A stretch of 52,171 nucleotides of DNA from JAFNAG01 sp963824985 (GCA_963824985.1 CAWGRQ010000051.1:1-52171); one strand, 5' to 3'. Numbered from the stretch's first letter, positions 19,515-28,694 are shown. Notes: generated by a model from the letters alone, not told the origin. A program made the numbers and translations.

Positions 19515-21053
19515 ATGATCAACGGTGACATCAGGAACCAGATTGACCGCATCTGGGACGCCTTCTGGTCCGGCGGCATTTCCAACCCGCTCGAGGTCAT
19601 CGAACAGATCACCTATCTGCTTTTTCTGCGCCGCCTGGACGACCTGCACACACTGGAAGAACACAAGTCTACGCGGCTCAAGAAGCCGATGGAGCGCCAC
19701 ATCTTCCCCAAGGGCAAAGATGCGAAGGGCCGCCCGTACCATGACCTGCGCTGGTCGCACTTCAAGAACATGGCGCCGGCGGAGATGTACATGGTCGTGA
19801 ACGAGCACGTGTTCCCATTCCTGCGCACCCTGGGCGGCGACGAGTCCACCTACGCCCACCATATGAAGGACGCGCGCTTCACCATCCCCACCCCGGCGCT
19901 GCTCGCCAAGGTAGTGGACCTGCTCGACAACGTGCCCATGGAGCATCGGGACACCAAGGGCGACCTCTACGAATACATGCTCGGCAAGATCGCGACGGCG
20001 GGGCAGAACGGCCAGTTCCGCACGCCGCGCCACATCATCCGGCTGATGGTCGAGATGACGGCGCCGCAGCCGGCCGATCTCATCTGCGACCCGGCCTGCG
20101 GCACGGCGGGCTTCCTGGTCGCGGCCGGCGAGCACCTGCGCGAGCGCCACCCGGACATTCTGCACGACGCCAGGCAGAAGAAGCACTTCCACCAGCGCAT
20201 GTTTCACGGCTTCGACTTCGACAATACGATGTTGCGCATCGGCAGCATGAATATGCTGCTGCACGGCGTCGAGAATCCCGACATCCGCTACCGCGACTCG
20301 CTCGCGCAGGATCACTCTGGGGACGAAGAAGCCTACACCCTGGTGCTCGCCAATCCGCCGTTCGCCGGCAGCCTCGACTACGAAAACACCGCCAAGGACC
20401 TGCTGCAGATCGTCAAGACCAAGAAGACCGAGCTGCTCTTCCTCGCGCTCTTCCTGCGCCTGCTCAAGCCCGGCGGGCGCGCCGCCGTGATCGTCCCCGA
20501 CGGCGTGCTCTTCGGCTCGAGCAACGCGCACCGGGAGCTGCGCCGCCTGCTGGTCGAAGAGCAGAAGCTCGATGCCGTGGTGTCGCTCCCCGGCGGCGTG
20601 TTCAAGCCGTACGCGGGCGTCTCCACCGCGATCCTGTTTTTCACCAGGACCAACTCCGGCGGCACCGACCGGGTCTGGTTTTACGACGTGGAGGCCGACG
20701 GCTGGAGTCTCGACGACAAGCGCACGCCGCTGCTTTCTGAAGACAAACTCGGCCCCGTGCCGCGCACCGCGCTGGTCGCCGACGAGCTTGCCAAGAACAA
20801 CCTGCCCGACGTGCTCGCACGCTGGGCCGCACGTGATCGCAGCGAGCGCAAGCGCCCGCGCACCGCCCAGAGCTTCTGCGTTCCCAAGGCCGACATTGCG
20901 GCGCAGAGCTACGACCTATCGCTCAACCGATACAAGGAAATCGTGCATGAAGAGGTTGAGCATAGGGCTCCGATGGAGATTCTTGCTGGGCTTGCGAAGC
21001 TGGAAGCCGAGATTCAGAGGGGGATAAAGGAGCTGGAGGGGATGCTGGGATGA
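19515..21053 (+). CDS. hsdM: type I restriction-modification system, methyltransferase (M) subunit
   Basis: N6-adenine methyltransferase of about 512 aa. N-terminal HsdM helical domain (IWDAFWSGGISNPLEVIEQITYLLFLRRLDD), then the methylase fold with the SAM-binding motif DPACGTAGF (D192) and catalytic N280-P-P-F. Further conserved strings are GQFRTPRHIIRLMVEM and FDFDNTMLRIGSMNM. The ATG at 19515 is preferred over the TTG at 19497, because the conserved N-terminus begins there and AGAAAG stands nine bases before it. It overlaps hsdS by four bases (ATGA), so translation is coupled. It forms the M2S complex with HsdS. Confidence 0.95.
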   Translation: MINGDIRNQIDRIWDAFWSGGISNPLEVIEQITYLLFLRRLDDLHTLEEHKSTRLKKPMERHIFPKGKDAKGRPYHDLRWSHFKNMAPAEMYMVVNEHVFPFLRTLGGDESTYAHHMKDARFTIPTPALLAKVVDLLDNVPMEHRDTKGDLYEYMLGKIATAGQNGQFRTPRHIIRLMVEMTAPQPADLICDPACGTAGFLVAAGEHLRERHPDILHDARQKKHFHQRMFHGFDFDNTMLRIGSMNMLLHGVENPDIRYRDSLAQDHSGDEEAYTLVLANPPFAGSLDYENTAKDLLQIVKTKKTELLFLALFLRLLKPGGRAAVIVPDGVLFGSSNAHRELRRLLVEEQKLDAVVSLPGGVFKPYAGVSTAILFFTRTNSGGTDRVWFYDVEADGWSLDDKRTPLLSEDKLGPVPRTALVADELAKNNLPDVLARWAARDRSERKRPRTAQSFCVPKADIAAQSYDLSLNRYKEIVHEEVEHRAPMEILAGLAKLEAEIQRGIKELEGMLG

Positions 21054-22240
21054 GCCCCTATGCGGAAGCGTCTCTCGGTGATGTCGCAGCATTCGTTCGC
21101 GGCATTAACTTCAAGCCCGGAGACGTGGTGCCGGTGGGCACGCCAGGTTCGGTCGCCTGCTTGCGCACAACAAATGTACAGTCGGAACTTGACCTCTCCG
21201 ATGTATGGGGAGTCGCTGAGTCTTTCGTGAAGCGCGACAACCAGTATCTCGCGCACGGAGACATCCTCGTTTCAAGCGCCAACAGTTGGAATTTAGTCGG
21301 CAAGTGCTGCTGGGTTCCCAATCTCCCCTGGCGGACCAGCTTCGGTGGGTTCGTCTCGGTGCTCCGAGCGAATCCGAGCCGGATCGATCCCCGCTTCCTG
21401 TTTCACTGGTTCGCCTCGAAACGTATTCAGACGACGGTGCGGAGCTTCGGACAACAGACGACCAACATCTCCAATCTAAACGTTGAGCGGTGCCTCAAGC
21501 TATCGCTTCCGTTGCCACCTTTACTCGAGCAGCGGCGGATTGCAGAGGTGCTGGACCGGGCGGAGGCGCTTCGGGCCAAGCGCCGTGCCGCCCTCACCCA
21601 ACTCGACACCCTCACCCAATCCATCTTCCTCGACATGTTCGGCGACCCTGGCACAAATCCGCGGGGGTGGCCCCTGAAAAGGATATCGAATATTGGAATG
21701 GTCATCACAGGAAATACCCCCCCTCGTGCGGTTCCCGAGTACTACGGGACCGAGATTGAGTGGATAAAGTCAGACAACATTAACACGCCAAACTACTACC
21801 TGACACGAGCCGAGGAGGGCTTATCCGCCTTAGGCAAAGAAGTCGCACGGACCGTGCCGGCTGGCTCAATCTTGGTCACCTGTATCGCCGGCAGCCCAGA
21901 ATGTATTGGCAACGCTGCCATGACCGATCGGGAGGTAGCATTTAACCAGCAGATCAACGCCCTTATTCCGCGGGACGGTGATTCCCATTTTCTTTACGTG
22001 CAGTTGCTCGTAGGGAAGAGGTTAATTCAGCAAGCATCGACCTCTTCTATGAAGGGCATGGTCAGCAAGTCGCGCTTCGAGCAAATTATGTTGATGTGTC
22101 CCCCGCTGCCGGACCAGCGGAAATTCTCCGGCACTGTCTTCCACATTGAGAGGCTCAAAGTTAAGCAATATGAGTCTCTCGCAGAACTCAACGCTCTCTT
22201 CGCATCGCTCCAGCATCGCGCCTTCCGGGGGGAATTGTAG
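21050..22240 (+). CDS. hsdS: type I restriction-modification system, specificity (S) subunit
   Basis: 396 aa with two target-recognition domains (about residues 10-160 and 205-370). Each is followed by a helical spacer: the central LLEQRRIAEVLDRAEALRAKRRAAL and the C-terminal PDQRKF...ERLKVKQYESLAELNALF. This is the usual circular half-repeat plan, so a bipartite DNA site is expected; its sequence cannot be read from the protein. The start overlaps the hsdM stop. Both domains look intact. It ends two bases before a fic-gene remnant. Confidence 0.93.
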   Translation: MSPYAEASLGDVAAFVRGINFKPGDVVPVGTPGSVACLRTTNVQSELDLSDVWGVAESFVKRDNQYLAHGDILVSSANSWNLVGKCCWVPNLPWRTSFGGFVSVLRANPSRIDPRFLFHWFASKRIQTTVRSFGQQTTNISNLNVERCLKLSLPLPPLLEQRRIAEVLDRAEALRAKRRAALTQLDTLTQSIFLDMFGDPGTNPRGWPLKRISNIGMVITGNTPPRAVPEYYGTEIEWIKSDNINTPNYYLTRAEEGLSALGKEVARTVPAGSILVTCIAGSPECIGNAAMTDREVAFNQQINALIPRDGDSHFLYVQLLVGKRLIQQASTSSMKGMVSKSRFEQIMLMCPPLPDQRKFSGTVFHIERLKVKQYESLAELNALFASLQHRAFRGEL

Positions 22241-22242
22241 CC

Positions 22243-22310
22243 ATGGCAGGATTCGCTCCCCGCTTCTCCATCAGCAACACGATCACCGCCGGTCTGACGG
22301 CGATCGAACG
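22243..22310 (+). pseudogene. Fic-family gene remnant (5' end only)
   Basis: Starting at the ATG at 22243, two bases after the hsdS stop, the frame encodes MAGFAPRFSISNTITAGLTAIERT. This closely resembles the N-terminus of Fic-domain (AMPylator) proteins that often sit in type I RM loci (F.PRF.ITN.ITA.L..IER). The similarity ends exactly where the 155-bp inverted-repeat element starts. No HPFx(D/E)GN(G/K)R motif follows, so only the first 22 or so codons survive. Confidence 0.55.
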
Positions 22311-22463
22311 GACCGCGGGCGTCTCGCCCGCAAAACACGTAGGTGAGCCGGCAGCCGGAGCAACAAACCACGTCTGTAAGAGCCAATGGCATGGGATTCC
22401 GGGTTTGAGTCGCGATTTGGCAGCCACAGATTGCCTGATGCGGGCGGAGACGCCCGCGGTCCG
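22309..22463. repeat. 155-bp MITE-like element with near-perfect 23-24-bp terminal inverted repeats
   Basis: The left end (22309-22331) and right end (22440-22463) are complementary except for one extra base, and each is itself a small palindrome (GCGGGCG...CGCCCGC). The interior has no coding capacity. It truncates the Fic-like gene. It belongs by appearance to the GC-rich palindromic repeats of environmental bacteria; REP-like palindromes also occur at 907-926 and 2620-2637 and a related string near 41620. Confidence 0.7.
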
Positions 22464-22594
22464 TTTGGGCGTGGATATTCTCAGTCAGGTCGTTCCCACT
22501 GCCTGAATCGCAGTGCGAACAAAAATGTAATGAAGTATTGCGACAGAATCGCGACATGTATTACGACACAACTTCGCTCAAGGATAAATTCACA

Positions 22595-22622
22595 TTGACC
22601 TGATTTTACTCATGAGTAAAAT
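22595..22622 (+). promoter_or_regulatory. promoter with overlapping 20-bp perfect palindrome; probably leaderless transcript
   Basis: TTGACC (22595-22600), 16 bases, then TAAAAT (22617-22622) forms a good sigma-70-like promoter. A perfect 20-base palindrome ATTTTACTCATGAGTAAAAT (22603-22622) fills the spacer and the -10 box. The start codon at 22628 is only five bases downstream, so transcription should begin at or next to the ATG, giving an mRNA without a leader. The palindrome would let a dimeric repressor block RNA polymerase. No ribosome site is present, in agreement with this reading. Confidence 0.6.
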
Positions 22623-22627
22623 AGGGT

Positions 22628-23800
22628 ATGCCTGAAAACACTCATGCGCGCAAAAAGGCGATTCCGCGATACCTCGAGGATGCCGTGCGCCATGATCTGG
22701 CCGGGAAAATGGTGTTTGTCGGCGGGCCGCGCCAGGCTGGGAAAACCACGTTTGCCCTCGCCCTCCTCGATTCCGGACCGAAAGACGAATCGAACTCCGC
22801 CTACCTGAATTGGGACTACGGCGAGCATAGGGAACGATTGCTGAAAGGGGAAATTCCGGCCGGCAAGCCCCTGCTGATTTTCGACGAAGTTCACAAGTTT
22901 GCGCGCTGGCGCAATCTTGTCAAAGGATTGCATGATACCCGCAGGTCGAAACAGTCCATCCTTGTGATCGGCTCGGCGCGCCTGGACTACTATCGCAAAG
23001 GCGGCGATTCCCTGCAGGGGCGCTATCACTATTACCGGCTGCACCCTTTTTCGCTGCGCGAGGTCGATCCGGAAGCCCGCCCGGCTACGGTTGACGCCCT
23101 GCTTCACTTTGGAGGTTTTCCCGAACCTTTCCTTTCCGGCAGCGAGCGCGAACACCGGCGATGGCAGAAGGAGCACCGGGAGCGCATCGTACGCGATGAT
23201 TTGCGCGACCTCGAACGCGTGCGGGAAATATCGCTGATCGAGCTTCTGCTGCAGCACCTCCCTCGCTGCGTGGGATCTCCGCTCTCGGTCAAGAGCCTGA
23301 GCGAGTCGCTCCAGGTCGCGCACGACACCGTCGAGCGCTGGCTGACGATGCTCGAACGCCTTTATGTCTGCTTCCGCATCCCGCCTTATGGCGCACCCCG
23401 GATCCGCGCCGTCAGGAAGGAAAAGAAGCTTTACTTCTGGGACTGGTCGCAGGCTCCCGAGGGGGGACAGCGCCTTGAGAACCTGGTGGCCTGCCAGTTG
23501 CTGAAGTATTGCCACTGGCGGGAGGACACGGAAGGTTTTGTCATGGAACTGAGGTATTTGCGCGATACCGACAAGCGCGAAGTCGATTTTGTGGTTGTGC
23601 GCGATGGCAAACCGGAATTTGCGGTCGAGTGCAAAACGGGCGAACGCGCGATTTCCCCGGCCGCCGGCTATTTCAGCGCGCGCACGGATATTCCGGCCTT
23701 CTACCAGACCCACCTGGGCAACCAGGACTTTGTGCATGCGGCCACCGGAATCCGAGTGCTCCCGTTCCACCGATTCTGTGGGGAACTTGGTTTGCCATGA
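22628..23800 (+). CDS. AAA_14 / DUF4143 ATPase
   Basis: 390 aa. N-terminal AAA_14 P-loop domain with Walker A GGPRQAGKTT (K39) and Walker B LLIFDEVHKF, then SARLDYYRKGGDSLQGR and the C-terminal DUF4143 (nuclease-like fold) with YFWDWSQ, RLENLVACQLL, KREVDFVVV and FAVECKTG. The D-x-V/E-C-K set of the last part resembles a PD-(D/E)xK core, so DNA cleavage is possible but unproven. These ATPases are common in defence and mobile islands, and their role is not settled. It is inserted between hsdS and hsdR with its own promoter, which suggests an accessory to the RM system or an independent module. Confidence 0.88.
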   Translation: MPENTHARKKAIPRYLEDAVRHDLAGKMVFVGGPRQAGKTTFALALLDSGPKDESNSAYLNWDYGEHRERLLKGEIPAGKPLLIFDEVHKFARWRNLVKGLHDTRRSKQSILVIGSARLDYYRKGGDSLQGRYHYYRLHPFSLREVDPEARPATVDALLHFGGFPEPFLSGSEREHRRWQKEHRERIVRDDLRDLERVREISLIELLLQHLPRCVGSPLSVKSLSESLQVAHDTVERWLTMLERLYVCFRIPPYGAPRIRAVRKEKKLYFWDWSQAPEGGQRLENLVACQLLKYCHWREDTEGFVMELRYLRDTDKREVDFVVVRDGKPEFAVECKTGERAISPAAGYFSARTDIPAFYQTHLGNQDFVHAATGIRVLPFHRFCGELGLP

Positions 23801-23816
23801 GCGACGGAAAAAAGAA

Positions 23817-23874
23817 ATTCGAGATTCGAGATTCGAGATTCTCAAATTCGAATCTCGAATCTCGAATCTCGAAT
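23817..23874. repeat. perfect 24-bp inverted repeat of heptamer units between ATPase and hsdR
   Basis: Left arm 23817-23840, 10-base loop, right arm 23851-23874, perfectly complementary. Each arm is a run of GAGATTC/GAATCTC heptamers. It begins 17 bases after the ATPase stop and ends 45 bases before the hsdR start, so an mRNA crossing it would fold into a strong hairpin. No T-run follows, so it may slow or process the transcript and not terminate it. Confidence 0.7.
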
Positions 23875-23919
23875 CTCAAATCCCTGGGATGATCTGTGAC
23901 ACCGGGCCAAGAGGCTGAC

Positions 23920-26900
23920 ATGAGCCACTTCATCTTTCTTCGACGCGATTGGCCGGAGGTTTTCGAGGCTGCGGCCAAGGTCGAAGCGGCAGTGCATCCG
24001 GACCCGCGCACGGCGTGCTTTTATGCGCGGCGCGCCCTCGAACTGGCGGTGGCCTGGGTATACAGGCACGATCCATCGCTGCGGCTCCCCTATCAGGAAA
24101 ATCTGAGCGCGCTGATCCACGAGCCGACCTTCAAATCGGCCGCGGGCGAGGCGGTGTTCAACAAAGCGCGGATCATCGCGCAGCTCGGCAACCGCGCGGT
24201 TCATGGCAATCGGCCGATCCAGACGTCCGATGCGCTGATGGCCGTGCGCGAGCTGTTCCACGTGGCCTATTGGCTCGCGCATACGTATGGCCGGACCGAA
24301 CGCCCGGCGCCGGGGCTCACGTTCGATGCCGGCGCACTCCCCGCGGCGGCGACGGTCCGCGGTCAGACGGCCGAGCAGTTGCGGCAGCTGGAAGCCGGGC
24401 TGCGCGAGCGCGACGAAAAGCTCGAGCTGGTGATGGCGGACAAGTCGGCGCTGGATGAAGAACTGAAACGCCTGCGCGCCGAGGTGGCGGAGGCCAAGAA
24501 AGCGGCCTCCGCCCAACCGGACACGCATGACTATTCGGAAGAGGAGACCCGCGACTACTTCATCGACCTGCTGCTGAATGAAGCCGGGTGGCCGTTGGAT
24601 CAGCCGCGCGACCGCGAACTCGAAGTCACCGGCATGCCCAATAATCAGGGCAAGGGCTTCGTGGATTTCGTGCTCTGGGGCGACGACGGCAAGCCCCTGG
24701 GACTTGTAGAGGCCAAACGCACCCGGCGCGATCCGCGCGTGGGTCAGCAGCAGGCCAAACTCTACGCCGACTGCCTCGAAAAGCAGTTCGGCCAGAGGCC
24801 GGTGATCTTTTATTCGAATGGTTATGAGCACTGGCTGTGGGACGACGCCAACTACCCGCCGCGCCAGGTGCAGGGATTCTACAAGAAGCCGGAACTGGAC
24901 CTGATGATCCAGCGGCGCACCAGCCGTAAACGGCTCGCCGAGGCCGAGATTAACGCGGAGATCGTCGAGCGCTACTATCAGACGCGCTGCATCCGACGCA
25001 TCGCCGAGGCCTTCGAGCGCGACCACGACCGGAAGGCGCTGGTCGTGATGGCCACCGGCGCCGGCAAGACCCGCACCGTGATCGCACTATGCGATCTGCT
25101 GATGCGATGCAACTGGGTCAAGCGCGTGCTCTTTCTTGCCGATCGCGTGGCGCTGGTCCGGCAGGCGGTGAACGCCTTTAAGCGCCACTTGCCCGACGCC
25201 TCGCCCGTGAACCTTGTTACCGAAAAAGACGCCGAAGGGCGCGTCTTCGTCTCGACCTATCCGACCATGATGGGGTTGATCGACGAAACGCGGGATGGCC
25301 AGAGACGCTTCGGCGCCGGGCACTTCGACCTCGTCATCATTGACGAAGCGCATCGGTCTGTTTTTCAGAAATATCGCGCCATCTTCGAGTATTTCGACTC
25401 GTTGCTGGTCGGCCTCACGGCTACGCCGAAAGACGAGGTGGATCGCAACACCTATACCTTGTTCGACCTGGAGAACGGAGTACCAACCGATGCGTACTCG
25501 CTCGAAGAGGCGGTGAAGGACCGGTTCCTGGTACCGCCGAAAGCCGTCTCGGTGCCGCTCAAGTTCCAGCGTGAGGGGATCCGGTACGACGATTTGTCGG
25601 AAGAGGACAAAGACCAGTGGGACGCGCTGGATTGGGACGAGGACGGCAACGTGCCCATCCGCGTCGAGGCCGAAGCGGTCAACAAGTGGTTGTTCAACAA
25701 CGATACCGTCGACAAGGTGCTGGCGCACCTGATGACCCGCGGCATCAAGGTCACGGGTGGCGACCGCCTCGGCAAGACGATTCTGTTCGCCAAAAACCAG
25801 GACCACGCGGAATTTATCGCAGAGAGGTTCAACGCGAACTATCCCCACTTCAAGGGTGAATTCGCCCGCGTCATCACCTTCGAAACCGAATACGCGCAGA
25901 GCCTGATCGACAATTTCTCGAATAAAGACAAGGCACCGCACATCGCCATTTCCGTGGATATGCTCGACACCGGCATCGACATCCCCGAAGTGGTCAACCT
26001 GGTGTTCTTCAAGCTGGTGCGCTCGAAGACCAAGTTCTGGCAGATGCTCGGCCGCGGGACTCGTCTGTGTCCCGAGCTGTTCGGGCCGGGGAATCACAAG
26101 AAGTTCTTCTATCTCTTCGACTACTGCCAGAACCTCGAGTATTTCAGCCAGAATCCCGAAACGACGGAGGGCGCGGCGGGCGATTCGCTGGGCAAGCGGC
26201 TGTTCACGGCCCGGCTCGAGATCCTGGGCACGTTGGACAAAAAACTTAATGCCGGCGGGCATATGGTCAGAGAACCTGTCGCCACCTACGGCGAACCAAC
26301 AACTGAGGCTGAAGTGCGCTGCGCGATCGGCGAGCTGTTGCACTGCGAAGTGGCCGCGATGAACCTGAACAACTTCGTGGTCAGGCCGCGGCGACGTGTT
26401 GTGGAAAAGTACGCCCGTGCGGAGGCCTGGTCCACTCTCTCGGCTGGGGACCTGGCCGAACTTGCGCATGAAGTCGCGGGATTGCCGTCAGAACTCGAGG
26501 CGGAGGCGGAAGAGGCAAAAAGGTTCGACTTGCTCGTACTGAACCTGCTGTTGGCTTTCTTGCGCGCAGAACCGGCCTTCCAGCGTCTTCGGGAGCAGGT
26601 CATGGCGATTGCAGGATTGTTGGAGGAGAAGTCGGCCATTCCGATGGTGCGGAACCAGATGCCGCTTATTCAGGATGTGCAGACGGACGCATGGTGGCAG
26701 GATGTGACGGTTCCCATGATCGAGTCGATGCGCCGTCGGCTGCGCGATCTTGTGAAGCTGATCGAAAAGCAGAAGCGTAAGCCTATTTATACCGACTTCG
26801 AAGATCTGATGGGCGCCGAAATCAACGTGAATCTGCCAGGGCTCAGTGACGGCGCGGACTTCGAGAAGTTCCGTGCGAAGGCCCGGGCATTCCTGCGCGC

Positions 26901-27330
26901 CCATCAGGACCACATTGCAATCCACAAGCTCCGGATGAACCTGGCTCTGACGGCGGTCGACCTGGCGGAATTGGAGCGGATGCTCGCCGAGAGCAAAGTG
27001 GGCCGGCCGGAAGACATTACCCTGGCAAAAACGGAGTCCAAGGGGCTCGGGTTATTCGTGCGCTCCCTCGTCGGCATGGACCGTGAAGCGGCCAAGCATG
27101 CAGTTGCAGGTTTTTTGTCGGGCAAACATTTCGGTGCGAACCAGATCGAATTCGTAGACCTGATGGTAAACCACCTCACCGAGCATGGCGTGATGGACGC
27201 GTCGCTGCTCTACGAGTCCCCATTCACCGATCTGACGCCGCAGGGTCCCGATGGCCTTTTCAGCTCGGAACAGGTCGATCAGCTGATGAACGTACTGGAG
27301 CAGGTTCGGGCGACCGCGGTGGCCGCATGA
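23920..27330 (+). CDS. hsdR: type I restriction-modification system, restriction (R) subunit
   Basis: About 1136 aa. The first 130 residues resemble DUF4145 (ARRALELAVAWVYRHD...NRAVHG), followed by a coiled-coil linker and the HsdR nuclease domain (KGFVDFVLWGDDGKPLGLVEAKRT, the D...E-x-K site). The SF2 motor has Walker A A378TGAGKT384, D475EAH478, LTATP and the motif VI region MLGRGTRLCPE. The C-terminus is the EcoEI_R-type domain. ATG 23920 is preferred over GTG 23896, as the conserved MSHFIFLRRDWPEVF starts there. It is expected to translocate and cut DNA with HsdM2S. All motor and nuclease residues are present, so the RM system looks functional. Confidence 0.95.
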   Translation: MSHFIFLRRDWPEVFEAAAKVEAAVHPDPRTACFYARRALELAVAWVYRHDPSLRLPYQENLSALIHEPTFKSAAGEAVFNKARIIAQLGNRAVHGNRPIQTSDALMAVRELFHVAYWLAHTYGRTERPAPGLTFDAGALPAAATVRGQTAEQLRQLEAGLRERDEKLELVMADKSALDEELKRLRAEVAEAKKAASAQPDTHDYSEEETRDYFIDLLLNEAGWPLDQPRDRELEVTGMPNNQGKGFVDFVLWGDDGKPLGLVEAKRTRRDPRVGQQQAKLYADCLEKQFGQRPVIFYSNGYEHWLWDDANYPPRQVQGFYKKPELDLMIQRRTSRKRLAEAEINAEIVERYYQTRCIRRIAEAFERDHDRKALVVMATGAGKTRTVIALCDLLMRCNWVKRVLFLADRVALVRQAVNAFKRHLPDASPVNLVTEKDAEGRVFVSTYPTMMGLIDETRDGQRRFGAGHFDLVIIDEAHRSVFQKYRAIFEYFDSLLVGLTATPKDEVDRNTYTLFDLENGVPTDAYSLEEAVKDRFLVPPKAVSVPLKFQREGIRYDDLSEEDKDQWDALDWDEDGNVPIRVEAEAVNKWLFNNDTVDKVLAHLMTRGIKVTGGDRLGKTILFAKNQDHAEFIAERFNANYPHFKGEFARVITFETEYAQSLIDNFSNKDKAPHIAISVDMLDTGIDIPEVVNLVFFKLVRSKTKFWQMLGRGTRLCPELFGPGNHKKFFYLFDYCQNLEYFSQNPETTEGAAGDSLGKRLFTARLEILGTLDKKLNAGGHMVREPVATYGEPTTEAEVRCAIGELLHCEVAAMNLNNFVVRPRRRVVEKYARAEAWSTLSAGDLAELAHEVAGLPSELEAEAEEAKRFDLLVLNLLLAFLRAEPAFQRLREQVMAIAGLLEEKSAIPMVRNQMPLIQDVQTDAWWQDVTVPMIESMRRRLRDLVKLIEKQKRKPIYTDFEDLMGAEINVNLPGLSDGADFEKFRAKARAFLRAHQDHIAIHKLRMNLALTAVDLAELERMLAESKVGRPEDITLAKTESKGLGLFVRSLVGMDREAAKHAVAGFLSGKHFGANQIEFVDLMVNHLTEHGVMDASLLYESPFTDLTPQGPDGLFSSEQVDQLMNVLEQVRATAVAA

Positions 27331-27477
27331 GGCCAGGGTTTTCGGAGCTAAATACCCAGAGTATCCGAAGCTGGCAAATACCAACGCGCCTGGACGCGAG
27401 AAAATCGGTGACAGGCCACCTTATTTCACTTTTCTGGCTTTGGAGGCGGCCTGACACCAATTTGATTCCGTGGTCGA

Positions 27478-27774
27478 TTATTCCGGCAAGGCCTTGGTGG
27501 CTTTGATGACCTGATCAATGCTCAGCGTTTCCCTGGTTTTGAACCTCACATAGGGGCTCCACATACTAAGAAAAGTGTGAAGATTCACGCCGCTGCCTTC
27601 AAAGATCACATATCCGGCCCCCTCCCCCGGGAACAGGCCCCAATCCGTGATGAGTCCCTCCTTGAGCTGTTTCGCGACGATCTCATCGAATTTCAGCCAT
27701 TGAGCCCTTTTTGCCTTCGGATCCTCCGGAGTTCTGCTGGTTTCAATTTCCCAAAGCGCCATATATTTGGCCAT
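27478..27774 (-). CDS. conserved hypothetical small protein
   Basis: 98 aa from the ATG at 27774, preceded by AGGAGG at good spacing; this beats longer starts up to 27861. It begins MAKYMALWEIETSRTPEDP, has a central GLITDWGLFPGEGAGYVIFEGS, and ends in SIDQVIKATKALPE. The pattern suggests a ferredoxin-like alpha/beta fold of the dimeric barrel kind (DUF3303-like), but I do not recognise it securely. No membrane segment or signal is present. It is convergent with hsdR. Confidence 0.7.
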   Translation of the reverse strand: MAKYMALWEIETSRTPEDPKAKRAQWLKFDEIVAKQLKEGLITDWGLFPGEGAGYVIFEGSGVNLHTFLSMWSPYVRFKTRETLSIDQVIKATKALPE

Positions 27775-28019
27775 TGTCCTGTCCTCCTTCATTCCCATTG
27801 ACTGGGTGGTTGTGGTTAGAGCCTGAGTCAGCGCTTCAACTTTTGTCGACTGGTGAAACACCCGCCGAAGAAAATACTGTCAAACATGGGCGATTGCCGA
27901 AATTATAATCGACTCGGCTCAGCATTGGATAGTTGGAAGATCGGTGTCAGGCTACTGGAATGCACCCCTTTCATGAGACATGGAAAATAGGGACAGAATG
28001 ATTATAGGAAGCAGGGGCA
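27775..28019. other. intergenic region
   Basis: No gene recognised. It separates the small hypothetical gene from the debris region. Confidence 0.4.
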
Positions 28020-28160
28020 TTGGGCTCGATCACAATCGCTGAGGATCATAAATGCCGGCTGCGAGACTCGTACCAGAAACTCGATCCAGTCCTCGTACTC
28101 CAGGGAATTGAGCATCTGCAGGACAAATTCTGGCAGTACGCCCACATGAAAACGGCCGCA
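28020..28160 (+). pseudogene. possible DDE transposase/integrase C-terminal fragment
   Basis: The frame reads SITIAEDHKCRLRDSYQKL then LVLQGIEHLQDKFWQYA. A leucine-rich tail of the type 'LR..Y..L.P..LL..I..LQ..LW' closes several integrase-catalytic-domain transposases. There is no catalytic domain, and the frame drifts into unrelated sequence up to 28355. Weak assignment. Confidence 0.35.
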
Positions 28161-28380
28161 CCGGCGGCAGACAGCCCCGCCATTACCGAATCGATCAGCA
28201 AGGCCTCAGATCAGCAGAAACAGATCCTGATGCTCTTGAGTGCCACAGCCGCGAGCTCGGTTCAAGACAATGGGATCAGAATGTATCGACGGACCAGAAA
28301 ACCGAGTGGCCCCCGAACATGGCGGACACGCCAAGACCCCTTTGCCGATGTCTAGGGGCGGGTCCAATTGCAGTTGGACA

Positions 28381-28614
28381 TCAATCCGGGGTGCACTGCA
28401 AAAGCACGAGATAGCCTTTGTAGCGCGTGACGACGGCTTTGTTGAACGAGAGACGCGGCTCCAAGCAATACCAACCGATGAATTCATCGATCGCGTGGCG
28501 GTACCCGCGCTGCGATTCCGGGGACCGAAGGAAGAGAAGCACAGCGGCTCTCGCCCGGTCGAGATCCGGAAACCGGAGTCTTGTTCTTGGTGCACCAAGC
28601 GTCTTGCGATTCAT
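28381..28614 (-). pseudogene. tyrosine integrase, N-terminal fragment
   Basis: The frame from MNRKTLGAPRTRLRFP through AAVLLFLRSPESQRGYRHAIDEFIGWY to FNKAVVTRYKGYL matches the SAM-like core-binding domain of phage-type tyrosine recombinases. It stops at 28381, before the catalytic R-H-R-Y domain. The residues just before the stop (VLLQCTPD) no longer fit, so the gene was cut and joined to foreign sequence. A start at 28632 is also possible. Confidence 0.7.
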
Positions 28615-28694
28615 TTTGCCTGATTTTTTCATGCCAGCGGCCATAATCCCCGTTTGTCTTCCAGAAACTCCAAACATTCAGCGAATTACCTCTG

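Noticed and set aside
22610..23845. 411-codon minus-strand frame opposite the DUF4143 ATPase
   Set aside because: No motif, while the plus strand has Walker A and B.
23842..26469. 394- and 460-codon minus-strand frames opposite hsdR
   Set aside because: Antisense shadows of a gene with complete motor and nuclease motifs.
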